A DNA stretch of 64,000 bases from Bacteroidota bacterium (GCA_038746285.1 JBCDKT010000010.1:1-64000); one strand, 5' to 3'. Positions 42,590 through 50,636 are shown, counted from the stretch's first letter. Translations and numbers: made by a program. The notes: generated by a model from the letters alone, not told the origin.

Positions 42590-42809
42590 CAGCGGCGGGG
42601 GGACGTCCGCCCTTGTCCGGTTCGTACTGCACCACGTCTTCCCGCAGCACGAGTGTTCGGCCCGCCACCTCGTAGGTGCGGAAGCGGCCCTTCTGAACGA
42701 GTTGATGAATCGCCTGCCGCGAGACGCCACGGATGTCCGCCGCCTCCGACTGCGAGACCCAATCGTCGAGCTTTCTTGTTTGCCGAGTCGTTCCGATCTT
42801 GAGGGTCAC
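42561..42809 (-). CDS. Excisionase-type helix-turn-helix protein
   Basis: An 82-residue protein with a GTG start. The core KLDDWVSQSEAADIRGVSRQ, then AIHQLVQKGRFRTYEVAGRTLVLREDV, is the MerR-like HTH_17/excisionase family that binds DNA. It lies directly upstream of and overlaps the endonuclease gene, and is divergent from the PLD nuclease gene 30 bp away. It most likely controls the shared intergenic region. Confidence 0.8.
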   Translation of the reverse strand: MTLKIGTTRQTRKLDDWVSQSEAADIRGVSRQAIHQLVQKGRFRTYEVAGRTLVLREDVVQYEPDKGGRPPAADETEDETRA

Positions 42810-42839
42810 CCAACACTCTACCTCAGAACACCTCGCCCG

Positions 42840-43712
42840 TTGACGACAGGACGATTCATCAAGCACCTCGGCCGCGGCTGGGGCCACCATCTTGCTCAAT
42901 TGCTCGGAGCAGCAGAGTCGAGTCTTACTATCTCGTCGGCCTACGTCACGAAGACTGGAGTGGACTACCTCGTAAAGCACGCCGCGCCACGGGTACTGAA
43001 GCGGGGACAGGTCACCATACTTACAGACCTGTCGCCGGAGCACACAGCACAAGGATCAACAGACCCCGAGGCGCTCAGTCGGCTGTACGACCATTCCGCG
43101 AGCTTTCGCCTTGTCCACCTTCCCCGCCTCCACAGCAAGGTTTACGTCGCGGACGACCAGCAAGCCATCGTGACGTCCGGCAACCTCACGGCGGGTGGCC
43201 TCCGCCTGAACTACGAGTACGGTCTACACCTGCTCAACGCACAGCTAGCGGCTGAGGTAAGGCGTGACGTGCTGGACTACGCCGCGCTCGGGGCGAGCCT
43301 AGACCTAACCACCTTGAACGAGTTCTGCGCCCACGCTCGCAAAGCGAAGGACGCGTTGGCGGAGGCAACCACACCGACACCGGCGCAGGAGCGATTCCGC
43401 GAGGCCGTGCGCCAAGCCAAAGACGTACTCGTTCGAGGCTACACTAGCGGCGAACCGATCCATACGGTGTTCGAGCGAACGGTCCTCTACGTGCTTCGGC
43501 GTGAGGGACCAATGACCACAACCGACCTCCACGAACACGTCCGCCAGATTCACCCTGACCTCTGCGACGACGAGAACCGCATCATTGATGGGGAGAACTT
43601 CGGGCGGAAGTGGAAGCATGCCGTCCGTACAGCGCAGCAGCACCTGAAGCGCCGGGATGCAATTCGCAGATCTGAGGACGGCCGCTGGCACCCTCTTTCC
43701 AGCAATGGATGA
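42840..43712 (+). CDS. PLD-family nuclease with C-terminal winged-helix-like domain
   Basis: About 290 residues from a TTG start. A single HKD motif is present: His98 and Lys100 in RLHSKVYVADD, followed by IVTSGNLTAGGL. Earlier segments ISSAYVTKTGVDYLVKHA and VTILTDLSPEH fit the phospholipase D-like nuclease fold, which dimerises to form one active site. Residues about 205-288 (VFERTVLYVLRREGPMTTTD and GENFGRKWKHAVRTAQQHLK) look like a winged helix found on other phage-defence nucleases. It overlaps the next gene by 8 bases. The start is uncertain. Confidence 0.72.
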   Translation: MTTGRFIKHLGRGWGHHLAQLLGAAESSLTISSAYVTKTGVDYLVKHAAPRVLKRGQVTILTDLSPEHTAQGSTDPEALSRLYDHSASFRLVHLPRLHSKVYVADDQQAIVTSGNLTAGGLRLNYEYGLHLLNAQLAAEVRRDVLDYAALGASLDLTTLNEFCAHARKAKDALAEATTPTPAQERFREAVRQAKDVLVRGYTSGEPIHTVFERTVLYVLRREGPMTTTDLHEHVRQIHPDLCDDENRIIDGENFGRKWKHAVRTAQQHLKRRDAIRRSEDGRWHPLSSNG

Positions 43713-44004
43713 TCCTCGACGACAACTCAGCATGACGGCGATCCGAAAGATCAGACGTGCCTTTGTGGATCTCAGCGATGAGCAAGCTGACCGCGTAGCC
43801 GTTCTTCTCGCCGAGCGTGGGCCGCTCTCAGGGGCGTTGAACCCGCCGTGGGAAGAACGCATACCGCAGACGTGCGACGAAGTGGAGGCGCTGGTAGTTG
43901 CCGTTTTCGATCAGCATGTCTTCGAAGCGACAGAGCCGAGGCGCGAAGACTTCGACCTCGCCATGCTTTGGGAGGCTGTAGCTGAGGTGAAGCGCGAGGG
44001 CTGA
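43705..44004 (+). CDS. Small acidic hypothetical protein in the nuclease operon
   Basis: A 99-residue protein with no domain I recognise. It is helical and acidic (IRKIRRAFVDLSDEQADRVA, CDEVEALVVAVFDQHVFEA, REDFDLAMLWEAVAEVKREG). Its ATG overlaps the PLD nuclease stop codon by 8 bases, so the two are translationally coupled. It may be a regulatory or immunity partner, by position only. Confidence 0.65.
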   Translation: MDDPRRQLSMTAIRKIRRAFVDLSDEQADRVAVLLAERGPLSGALNPPWEERIPQTCDEVEALVVAVFDQHVFEATEPRREDFDLAMLWEAVAEVKREG

Positions 44005-44042
44005 GCTGTTTGCGCTCCCGAAGTCCATAAGGAGCCATCGAG

Positions 44043-44729
44043 CTGATTTGCGCTCCCTTCCGCTCTCATGAGGACGGCCTCCCCGAGTGGGTGAAGAACG
44101 CCTCCGACATGTATCGGCGGCGGGGAGCGCTCCCCGAGGATAGCGTGATCCTGGTGCTGTTCAAGAACGGCTCGAAGTCCGCAGGGGAGCCATCCCTCGT
44201 GGGGTGCCTCGACTTCGGCGGCATGAGCGTCGAGGACATCGAAGGCAAGTTCCGGCGGTGGGCCGATCCCGACGCTTCGGGAGATGCGGCAGGCGTGCAG
44301 GGCGGCCACGGCAACGGTGGGAAGTGCTACATGACCCAGATGTTTGAGGCGCACTCATATGCCCACACCCTCAAGAATGGGCGCGCCAGCCGCTACGGCT
44401 TTCAAAGCGGCTCTCTGACGCCTGGCTACTTCGGCCAGCGCGATGACACGGTAGAGGACCCTGACGCCGAACTCAACCAGGCGCTGGTCGACTTCGGCTT
44501 AACCATCAGCGACCTCCCGGAGGCGGCACGCACGGCGTGGGAGTCGAGTCGCGGCTTCACCCTCTTGAAGGGCGTGAGCGCCAAGGACACCGAGAGCCCG
44601 CACGGCATGAAATACGTCGTAGACGGCGACCTCCCGACTCCGAGCGGTCATAGCGTGCGGGTGCGGACAGTCTGGATCGTGGACCCAACGGACCCCCGCC
44701 CGCGTCTCATTACCGCTTACTCCGCTTGA
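44043..44729 (+). CDS. GHKL-type (Hsp90/MutL fold) ATPase, stand-alone
   Basis: About 228 residues. The Bergerat ATP-binding fold is visible: N box LPEWVKNASDMY (Glu, Asn and Asp spaced as in Hsp90/MutL), G1-like CLDFGGMS and glycine-rich lid GVQGGHGNGGKCYMTQMF. If translation began at the GTG at 44091 the N box would be truncated. A clear AAGGAG at 44029-44034 instead points to a non-standard CTG (44043) or ATT (44046) start. There is no transducer domain, so it probably works with a partner, perhaps the adjacent nuclease. Confidence 0.62.
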   Translation: MICAPFRSHEDGLPEWVKNASDMYRRRGALPEDSVILVLFKNGSKSAGEPSLVGCLDFGGMSVEDIEGKFRRWADPDASGDAAGVQGGHGNGGKCYMTQMFEAHSYAHTLKNGRASRYGFQSGSLTPGYFGQRDDTVEDPDAELNQALVDFGLTISDLPEAARTAWESSRGFTLLKGVSAKDTESPHGMKYVVDGDLPTPSGHSVRVRTVWIVDPTDPRPRLITAYSA

Positions 44730-44745
44730 CCTACCGAGAACAGCT

Positions 44746-44973
44746 ATGATCCGAGAACACGATACCATTGTGCTGAGGCGTGACCTCCCGGCCCTGGGTC
44801 TGGAACGAGGGGACGTCGGGGCTGTCGTCCATATCTACGGCGACGGGGCTGCCGTGGAGGTGGAGTTCGTTTCTGGAGCCGGGACAACGGTTGGCGTGGA
44901 GACGCTGGAACTGGGGGATGTCCGTCCGCTCGGTCGGGATGAGATCCTACACGCAAGAGCCATAGCCGCCTAA
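44746..44973 (+). CDS. DUF4926 domain protein
   Basis: A 75-residue small beta-barrel-like protein: HDTIVLRRDLPALGLERGDV, GAVVHIYGDGAAVEVEFVSG and LELGDVRPL, matching DUF4926. These proteins are common singletons near toxin-antitoxin and restriction genes. It starts 16 bp after the ATPase gene and is followed by another small gene after 28 bp, so it belongs to the same operon. Function unknown. Confidence 0.82.
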   Translation: MIREHDTIVLRRDLPALGLERGDVGAVVHIYGDGAAVEVEFVSGAGTTVGVETLELGDVRPLGRDEILHARAIAA

Positions 44974-45001
44974 CTGTTCTGCGGCCTCCGACTTGACAGC
45001 C

Positions 45002-45502
45002 ATGTTCTACTGGAGGAAAAGCATGATCGACGCCCTCCGCAAGACGGCTTCCGACGCGACCGGGGACGCCGCCCTCGATTTGTACGCGACGTACTGCCAG
45101 CTTCGCGAGCAAGGCCTCAGGAAGCAGGCGCTGGTTCACGTCACAGAACTCGCTGACGAACTGGCGACTGAGCCATTTCAGCGACGCCAGCGTTTCGTTG
45201 GCTGGGTGCTTCGCCGGTCAGTCGAGGGCAAGCACGCATCAGACGGAACGCTTCTCCTCCCGCATCCATTGGTCCGCCGCTTGGTCGAGCCGACGCTGGT
45301 CGATTGGACGCGCTGGGAGCCCGAGGACCCCGAGCCGCACTTTTGGCTCGGTATGCTGTCGTCGGGGCACGGGACGAACGCCGTGTTTGCCACAGCTGCC
45401 GAGCAGAATTTCCGGGACGCGCTGTCGAGAGATCCAGCTTACGAGCCAGCGCTACAAGGCTTGATCGACCTTGAGCAATGGTTCGGTTCGCTCGGAGACT
45501 GA
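45002..45502 (+). CDS. Hypothetical TPR-like helical protein
   Basis: A 166-residue helical protein (IDALRKTASDATGDAALDLY, LREQGLRKQALVHVTELADE, TAAEQNFRDALSRDPAYEPA). The last segment looks like a TPR helix pair. Possible starts are TTG 44993, ATG 45002 or ATG 45023. It is the last gene of the nuclease/ATPase operon; the insertion sequence begins 28 bp after its stop codon. It may be an immunity or scaffold protein, which is not testable from sequence. Confidence 0.65.
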   Translation: MFYWRKSMIDALRKTASDATGDAALDLYATYCQLREQGLRKQALVHVTELADELATEPFQRRQRFVGWVLRRSVEGKHASDGTLLLPHPLVRRLVEPTLVDWTRWEPEDPEPHFWLGMLSSGHGTNAVFATAAEQNFRDALSRDPAYEPALQGLIDLEQWFGSLGD

Positions 45503-45549
45503 CCTGCCTTTGGGCCGCAGAACCCCCATAACAAGGTGGGTTGTCAAGA

Positions 45550-45843
45550 GGCGGCTTTCGATTTCACAAAGGCACACCGAAGCAGGCGGCGCGCAGGGCA
45601 CGACGCCGAGATCAAGAGCACGGCACCACCCGCTCAGATCTCGTACGGTCTCCGCCGCCGCTTCCATTCCGCACCGTAGACGGTGCGCGGAGCGTGGCGG
45701 GCCAGACCCCCATACGGGCTCGCACGACCGCTACGGTCGCTGACACAGGTCATGCTCGACCTCACCTCGGCCCAGATCTGCTTCGGTGGCTGGGACCCTG
45801 TGGTCCCCCTCCTGCCTTCCCATTCCCGCGCGAGGAACTCGGG
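45550..45843 (-). ncRNA. Candidate bridge-RNA region of the IS110-type element
   Basis: This gene-free stretch 3' of the transposase holds three compact hairpins: CGCACCG/CGGTGCG (45670-45687), CGACCG/CGGTCG (45725-45739) and GGGACC/GGTCCC (45792-45807). IS110-family elements are known to encode a structured bridge RNA in a non-coding end that pairs with donor and target DNA; in IS1111 members it lies downstream of the transposase. Strand and ends are guesses. Confidence 0.35.
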
Positions 45844-46920
45844 CTACGGTCCAGTTATGCTGGTCGGGCTTGGCAGCGCGGATGCCCGATCCGCGTAAGG
45901 CCACTGCTCTTGCTTGACGCGACTCAGGACAGCGCCCTTGAACCGGCCGTTGAAGTCTTCCTGCTTGCGCAGGACGTGGTAGGCGATCCGGGCGAGCTCC
46001 TTCGCCACCAGCGCCCGCGCTACCGGACCGGGCTTCTTCCGACGCTTGCGCCGGTACCACTCGCGGACCTCGGGGTAGTACTGGACCGCGCGCACGGCGG
46101 CGTGGCTGAAGGCCAGCTTCAAGTAGCGGTTACCCTCGCGTGAGCGCTTGTGCCGAACCCGCTCACCGGAGTTGTCCGCCCCCGGCACGAGGCGGCAGTA
46201 CGAGAAGAACGAGCGGTCGGAGGCGAAGCGGGCGATGTCGTCGATCTCCAGCTTCAGCGTGAAGGCGCACACCTTGCCCACGCCCGGAATGCGCAAGAGT
46301 CGCGGCACGTCTTCGTCGGGCACGAGGTGCGGGTGCAGCGCCCGCTCCAGCTCCTTGATCTGTCGTTGCAGCAGGTCCACCTGATCGAGGTGGCACCGTG
46401 CCTGGAGCTGCATCAACTCCGGGAGGTCAGCGATGTCCTGCACGTTCACCTTCTCCAGCAAGCGGGCGACGGAGTTGAGCGCCCCGACGCGGCGCTCGAC
46501 CAGCGTGAGTCGGGTGCGGAGCACGTCGCGGAGCGGGCGGAGGTCGCCTGAGATCCCGTGAGCCTCGGGCAGAAGGTTGACCCGTAGGAGTTGGGCCAAG
46601 GTACGGGCGTCGTGCGCGTCCGTCTTGACCTTTGCACCCGTGATAGCCTTGACGCCTTTGGCATGAGCAAGGCGGAAGTCGACGCCGAGCGCGGCGAGGG
46701 CGTCTTGGACCCAGTACCAGCCGTTGGTGGCTTCGGCGACGGCGCGGTGCTCCCCTTCGGGCCCAGCCGGAAGCTCCGCGAAGTAGAGGGCGAGGGAGTC
46801 GGCGCGGGCGGGGAGCTTCTTCCGGGCGACCTCCCGGCCGGAGGCGTCGACGGTGAGAGCGAGGACGGAACGCTTGTGGAGGTCGAGGCCGGTAAAGAGC
46901 GTGGTGGACGAGGCAGACAT
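45844..46920 (-). CDS. IS110-family transposase
   Basis: A 358-residue DEDD-type transposase. The N-terminal DEDD_Tnp_IS110 domain begins FTGLDLHKRSVLALTVDASG and continues with AVAEATNGWYWVQDALAALG and GAKVKTDAHDARTLAQLLRV, which contain the acidic residues. The C-terminal Transposase_20 domain has LLRIPGVGKVCAFTLKLEI and SYCRLVPGADNSGERVRHKR, then GNRYLKLAFSHAAVRA. It appears full-length and may be active. Confidence 0.95.
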   Translation of the reverse strand: MSASSTTLFTGLDLHKRSVLALTVDASGREVARKKLPARADSLALYFAELPAGPEGEHRAVAEATNGWYWVQDALAALGVDFRLAHAKGVKAITGAKVKTDAHDARTLAQLLRVNLLPEAHGISGDLRPLRDVLRTRLTLVERRVGALNSVARLLEKVNVQDIADLPELMQLQARCHLDQVDLLQRQIKELERALHPHLVPDEDVPRLLRIPGVGKVCAFTLKLEIDDIARFASDRSFFSYCRLVPGADNSGERVRHKRSREGNRYLKLAFSHAAVRAVQYYPEVREWYRRKRRKKPGPVARALVAKELARIAYHVLRKQEDFNGRFKGAVLSRVKQEQWPYADRASALPSPTSITGP

Positions 46921-46990
46921 GGCAGCGGGCGTCAGGTGGGCGGTTCGTTCCAGTGGATACGCTGAAGTACCTTGTTGGAAAGATCCCGCC

Positions 46991-47105
46991 GCAGGCCGAC
47001 AAAGGGCGTCAGCGCTCTCGGCTCGTCCGAGCGTTGGTGTCTACATTGTCTCGTACAACCATCGTGCTGCTTGCCCTTTGCGGCTGAAGCGCCAGACTGT
47101 TCTGC
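46991..47105 (+). repeat. attC-like repeat, copy A
   Basis: Left end GCAGGCCGAC, a shared inner block CGTCCGAGCGTTGGTGTCT (CGTCCGAGCGTCGGTGTCT in copy B) and right end CGGCTGAAGCGCCAGACTGTT (CGGCTGAGCACCACACTGTT in copy B). The remaining centre differs. It ends 19 bp before the start of the kinase-like gene, and the IS110-type element abuts it on the left. Confidence 0.55.
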
Positions 47106-47124
47106 TGCATACCTCCGGAGAAGA

Positions 47125-47643
47125 ATGCGTCGAGTCTTGGTGATCGGTTCCGGCGGTGCCGGGAAGTCCACCGTCGCGGCTCGGATCAGCCAGCGGCTCG
47201 GCCTCCCGGTCATCCATCTCGATGCGCTCTACTGGCAGCCGGGGTGGGTCGAGACCCCGGCGGATGAGTGGGAGCAAATCGTCCGGCAACTCCTCCCGCG
47301 TGAGGCTTGGGTGATGGACGGCAACTACGGAGGCACACTCGACCTCCGCCTCGCCGCTGCCGACGCCGTCGTCTTCCTCGACACGCCGCGCCTGCTTTGC
47401 CTCTGGCGCGTTGTCAAGCGCTGGGCACAGTTCTACGGTCGGTCTCGTCCCGACATGGCGCGAGATTGCCCGGAGCGTCTGACGGAGGATTTTGTCCGCT
47501 GGATCTGGCGGTATCCGCAGGAGCAGCGGCCTCGCATCCTTGATAAGCTGCGAGCGGTCGAGCAGGAGAAGCGGGTCGTCGTACTCGCTTCAACAACCGA
47601 GGTCTGCCACTTTCTAGATCGTCTACCTTCCTGTGCTGCATAG
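47125..47643 (+). CDS. P-loop kinase-like ATPase (DNA topology modulation/FlaR-like family)
   Basis: A 172-residue AAA_17/adenylate-kinase-like protein. The Walker A loop is VLVIGSGGAGKSTVAARIS, then LPVIHLDALYWQPGWVETP (family-typical Leu-Asp-x-x-x-Trp-x-Pro), WVMDGNYGGTLDLRL and VVFLDTPRLLCLWRVVKRW. A GGAG lies 5 bp upstream of the ATG. Homologues are annotated as topology-modulation proteins, but the substrate is unproven. It fits tightly between two attC-like repeats, in the manner of an integron cassette gene. Confidence 0.85.
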   Translation: MRRVLVIGSGGAGKSTVAARISQRLGLPVIHLDALYWQPGWVETPADEWEQIVRQLLPREAWVMDGNYGGTLDLRLAAADAVVFLDTPRLLCLWRVVKRWAQFYGRSRPDMARDCPERLTEDFVRWIWRYPQEQRPRILDKLRAVEQEKRVVVLASTTEVCHFLDRLPSCAA

Positions 47644-47761
47644 CCCACACTGCGGGCCGACAGCACATGCGAGCGTTCTTGCTTCGTCCGAGCGTCGGTG
47701 TCTGGCCGCGTCCGCCCAGCCCGTCGTCAGCGTGCTCCGGCTGAGCACCACACTGTTGGGC
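47643..47761 (+). repeat. attC-like repeat, copy B
   Basis: The outer arms form an imperfect palindrome (GCCCACACTGCGG at the left, CCACACTGTTGGGC at the right), and the right arm ends in GTTGGGC, matching the attC R' consensus GTTRRRY. The kinase gene's stop codon overlaps the left arm. It shares both conserved ends with copies A and C. The remaining gap to 48012 holds only the R3 repeat and no supportable gene. Confidence 0.58.
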
Positions 47762-47865
47762 ACAGCCTTCACTCTAGTGCTGCGACAAGCTCCCGTTGAC
47801 AGGTAGGCCATCCTGAACGTGGTTCAGACCGCGCAGCAGCGGCGCAGCCCATCTACGGGCCACGC

Positions 47866-47896
47866 CTCAGATCCCGGATCGAGGTCCGGGATGACA
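47866..47896. repeat. Dispersed intergenic palindromic repeat, partial copy R3
   Basis: The block CAGATCCCGGATCGAGGTCC, continuing GGGATGAC, matches one palindromic half of R1 and R2. Confidence 0.65.
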
Positions 47897-48012
47897 AAGA
47901 AGAAAGTCTGTCCGTCTCAACGTGCCAGAGGACTAGGCTCTGTCTGGATGTTCAGCTGACTCGTCCCGCGACTGAGCTTGTTCGTTAGCTGAGCCTCTGA
48001 ACCCTCCCGCTC

Positions 48013-48635
48013 GTGCCGCTCGAGACCTGGCTTGCTTTCACCGCGACGCTCGTCGCCGTCGTTCTCGTGCCCGGCCCCGCCGTGCCCCTCGTCGTCTCCC
48101 ACGGGATGTCCGGCGACCGGCTTGCAGGCTTCCTGGCAAGCCTCGAGATCGCAGGGTCGGGTGCAGGCTTCCTCCTCCTCACGGCCGCTGGGCTCTCCGC
48201 CGTCCTTCTCGCATCGGCCACGGCGTTCGAGGGCGTCCGGTGGTGCGGTGTTGCCTATTTGGCTTGGAGCGGTGCCCAGATGGTCCTTGGTGCTCGCGGT
48301 GCAGCACGGACTGAGGTGGACGGCCACAATGCTTTCGGCTACCGCCTCTTTGTCCACGCGTTCGTTCTCCAGTCCGGGAGCCCTAACGCGGTCGCGCTCT
48401 TTGCGGCGCTCCTCCTCAGTTCATCGACCCTGCCGGCAGCGCGTCGCTCCAATTTCTCATCCTCGGCACCACCTCCGTGGTAGTCGAGGTCATGGTCCTC
48501 GGGCCGTGCACGGTCCTCGCGCAGTGGGTCTGCCGCACGTTCGACACGCCGGCCGCCCTCGTTTGGCAACGGCGTATCAGCGGCGTGATCCTCCTCACGT
48601 CGGCACTCGGACTCGCGCTGACGAGGCGTCGCTAG
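48013..48635 (+). pseudogene. LysE/RhtB-family exporter gene with a frameshift
   Basis: The first frame (GTG start) encodes the typical LysE N-terminus: TWLAFTATLVAVVLVPGPAV, then LAGFLASLEIAGSGAGFLLL and QSGSPNAVALFAALL. Near 48414 the frame changes. The +2 frame continues with the expected QFIDPAGSASLQFLILGTTS, VEVMVLGPCTVLAQW and ISGVILLTSALGLALTRRR, ending with TAG at 48633. Together they span the normal ~207 residues. A one-base deletion (consistent with a lost base in the CTCCTCCT run) explains it, unless it is a sequencing error. Confidence 0.78.
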
Positions 48636-48685
48636 GCGCTGGTCCAGCTATCCCACCGCCGGCGCAAGGCACCGGGCCCGTCTGA

Positions 48686-49068
48686 GTGGTCGTGTCTACG
48701 CCGACTTCCTCGGCCCGACCGTCGCCGCCGACCCGCTCATCCGCGACCTCTCGCTCGGGAACGCGGGCAAGGTCGGGATCGTGGGCGCGCTGCTGCCCGC
48801 GCCGCGCCTCGTCGTGCTCGACGAGCCGTTCGCCAACCTCGACCCCCGCGCCCGGCTCCAGCTCGAAGCCCTCCTCCGGGCCGAGCGCGAGCGCGGCGCG
48901 ACCCTCCTCGTCTCCAGTCACGCCCTCGACCACGTCGTCGACGTGTACTCGCGCGTGCTCGTCCTCGCCGGCGGCCGCGTCGTGCGCGACACGCCCTCGA
49001 CCGGGCGCACCCTCGGCGAACTCCGCTCCTTCTTCGCCCCGACCGGCCACGGTCCGGCTGAGGTCTGA
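48686..49068 (+). pseudogene. 5'-truncated ABC transporter ATPase
   Basis: Only the C-terminal part of an ABC-2-type ATPase remains. It begins abruptly near YADFLGPTVAADPLIRDLSL, keeps the degenerate signature LSLGNAGKVGIVGALL and Walker B LVVLDEPFANLDPRARLQL, then the H-loop VSSHALDHVVD, and ends PTGHGPAEV. There is no Walker A upstream and no permease partner downstream. The break around 48685 marks the probable right boundary of the accessory island. Re-initiation at GTG 48781 could still make a short fragment. Confidence 0.75.
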
Positions 49069-49173
49069 CTCAGGGTTCAGACTCCCGCACTTCGACGCCG
49101 TCGCGGGGACCGAACCGGGCGAACGCGTGCGCGTACCCGGAGCCTCGCGCTGTCCATGCTGCCCCAACCCGTT

Positions 49174-50400
49174 ATGAACCCGCTCGCCTCACTGCTGCTG
49201 CTGCTGATCCTGGGCATGGCGCTCGGATGCGACCCAGTCGCCGAGCCACCATCCTCGGTGCCCGACTCGGCCCTGGCGATCCCGGTCGTGGACGCCTCTG
49301 CACACGACCCGTCGGGCATTCGCGAGATCGCACCCGGCGTTCTCAGCCTGTTCGCGTCCTCGCACCCCGAATTCGGCGGACGGCTCCGCCAGTTCGTCCT
49401 CGACACGAACGAGCCGGAGCCGGCGTGGACGCTTGTGGAGCATTGGCCGACGCTCACGCCCCGCGCCGACATGGCCTGGCACGTTGCCTGGATGGAGGCA
49501 TACGGTTACGACGCCGACACCCAGATCGAGCACACTGAACTCGCCGCCGTCGCGCCGACGCTCGTCGACGCCGGCACGGTCTACTTCCACCTCTACAACC
49601 CGCCCGGCCGGGCGTGGGCGACCGCCAACGGCGAGGAGCCCGCGATGTTCGCCGCGCTCTACCGCGCCACGGCGATGGGCACCTATCCCACGCAAATCTG
49701 GTCGATGGACCCGGTGCCGGTCTACTACTCCGACGACACCACCTGGGCCCGAGGCGGTCCACGCGCCGTCGATGCACAGGTCTGGGATGACGCCGACGGC
49801 CAGCGCTACCTCACCTTCGGCTCGTGGGATCCGGCGCAGCGGAACGTCATCGCCATCGCCGACCTGGACGAGGCGACGGGCCGCATCGTGGGCTTCGACG
49901 CAGATCAGCCGGGCTACTACCCCGAGGGGGGGCATCCGTCCATCCATCCCATCGCCACGTTCGGTGAGGGGGCCTACAGCTTCTACCGCGACGGCTACTA
50001 CTACCTCTTCCTCAACCTCGGCGGGTGCTGCAGCGGCCTCGACAGCACCTACGAGATCGTCGTCGGGCGCTCGCGCTCGGTCTACGGCCCGTACGTGGAC
50101 GACCGGGGGCACAGCTTCATGGGCCGCTACGAAAACCGCGATGGCCCCAACACCGAGGTCTTCCCCGGCAGGTCCGTCCTGGCTGGCCTGAGGGGGCAGA
50201 CGCGCTTCATCGGGCCGGGGCATGCGGGTCTTTTCCAGCCCGAACCGAACCCGCAGGCGGAAAGCCCCCTCTGCCTCTCGTTCCACTTCTACGACGGTGA
50301 GGATGACGGGCGTCCCAAATCGGCCACGCGCCCGCTCGCCTTCGACGGGGAGGGCTGGCCCTACGTCGTCGCCGACGAGGCGTGCACCCTGGGCGTCTGA
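49174..50400 (+). CDS. GH43-like (endo-arabinanase-type) lipoprotein
   Basis: A 408-residue lipoprotein: signal NPLASLLLLLILGMALG with lipobox Cys. The body shows a five-bladed glycosidase pattern of family GH43: WSMDPVPVYYSDDTTWARGG, AVDAQVWDDADGQRYLTFGS, the cysteine/STY block GGCCSGLDSTYEIVVGRSRS with VYGPYVDDRG, and FIGPGHAGLF. These resemble arabinan endo-1,5-alpha-L-arabinosidases. Catalytic acids would include the Asp of AVDAQVW and a Glu I cannot assign with certainty. Likely surface polysaccharide degradation; no susCD pair is nearby. Confidence 0.78.
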   Translation: MNPLASLLLLLILGMALGCDPVAEPPSSVPDSALAIPVVDASAHDPSGIREIAPGVLSLFASSHPEFGGRLRQFVLDTNEPEPAWTLVEHWPTLTPRADMAWHVAWMEAYGYDADTQIEHTELAAVAPTLVDAGTVYFHLYNPPGRAWATANGEEPAMFAALYRATAMGTYPTQIWSMDPVPVYYSDDTTWARGGPRAVDAQVWDDADGQRYLTFGSWDPAQRNVIAIADLDEATGRIVGFDADQPGYYPEGGHPSIHPIATFGEGAYSFYRDGYYYLFLNLGGCCSGLDSTYEIVVGRSRSVYGPYVDDRGHSFMGRYENRDGPNTEVFPGRSVLAGLRGQTRFIGPGHAGLFQPEPNPQAESPLCLSFHFYDGEDDGRPKSATRPLAFDGEGWPYVVADEACTLGV

Positions 50401-50636
50401 CGGCCCCGCGCATCTCGGCGGCTTCGATCCAACCGTCCCGGAGAGGCATCTGTCAGCGTCCGGTCTCCACCACCTCCCCTCGGCCCGCCGTCGCGTCGAC
50501 GAACGCGGCGCGCAGGGCGTCCGCCTCGGAGCGGCGCACGCTGAACGTACCCCTTGAGGGACGTGTCGTCGTCATCGGGGCCGGAGCCACACGTCCGCCG
50601 AAATGGGCGATATTCAGGACCTCCGCTGCGCTTGAC

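Larger units (their letters stand above)
45530..46976 (-). mobile_element. IS110/IS1111-type insertion sequence
   Basis: Contains an intact IS110-family transposase with a short 56-bp upstream flank and a 314-bp downstream non-coding flank. Proposed ends are the 8-bp inverted pair AACAAGGT (45530-45537) and ACCTTGTT (46969-46976), giving 1447 bp, typical for the family. A long non-coding stretch 3' of the transposase and short inverted ends fit the IS1111 subgroup. The exact ends are inferred from one short match. Confidence 0.5.

Noticed and set aside
45541-46143. Plus-strand frames in and beyond the IS 3' flank
   Set aside because: They run antisense into the transposase and lack protein-like character; the flank is better explained as a structured non-coding end.
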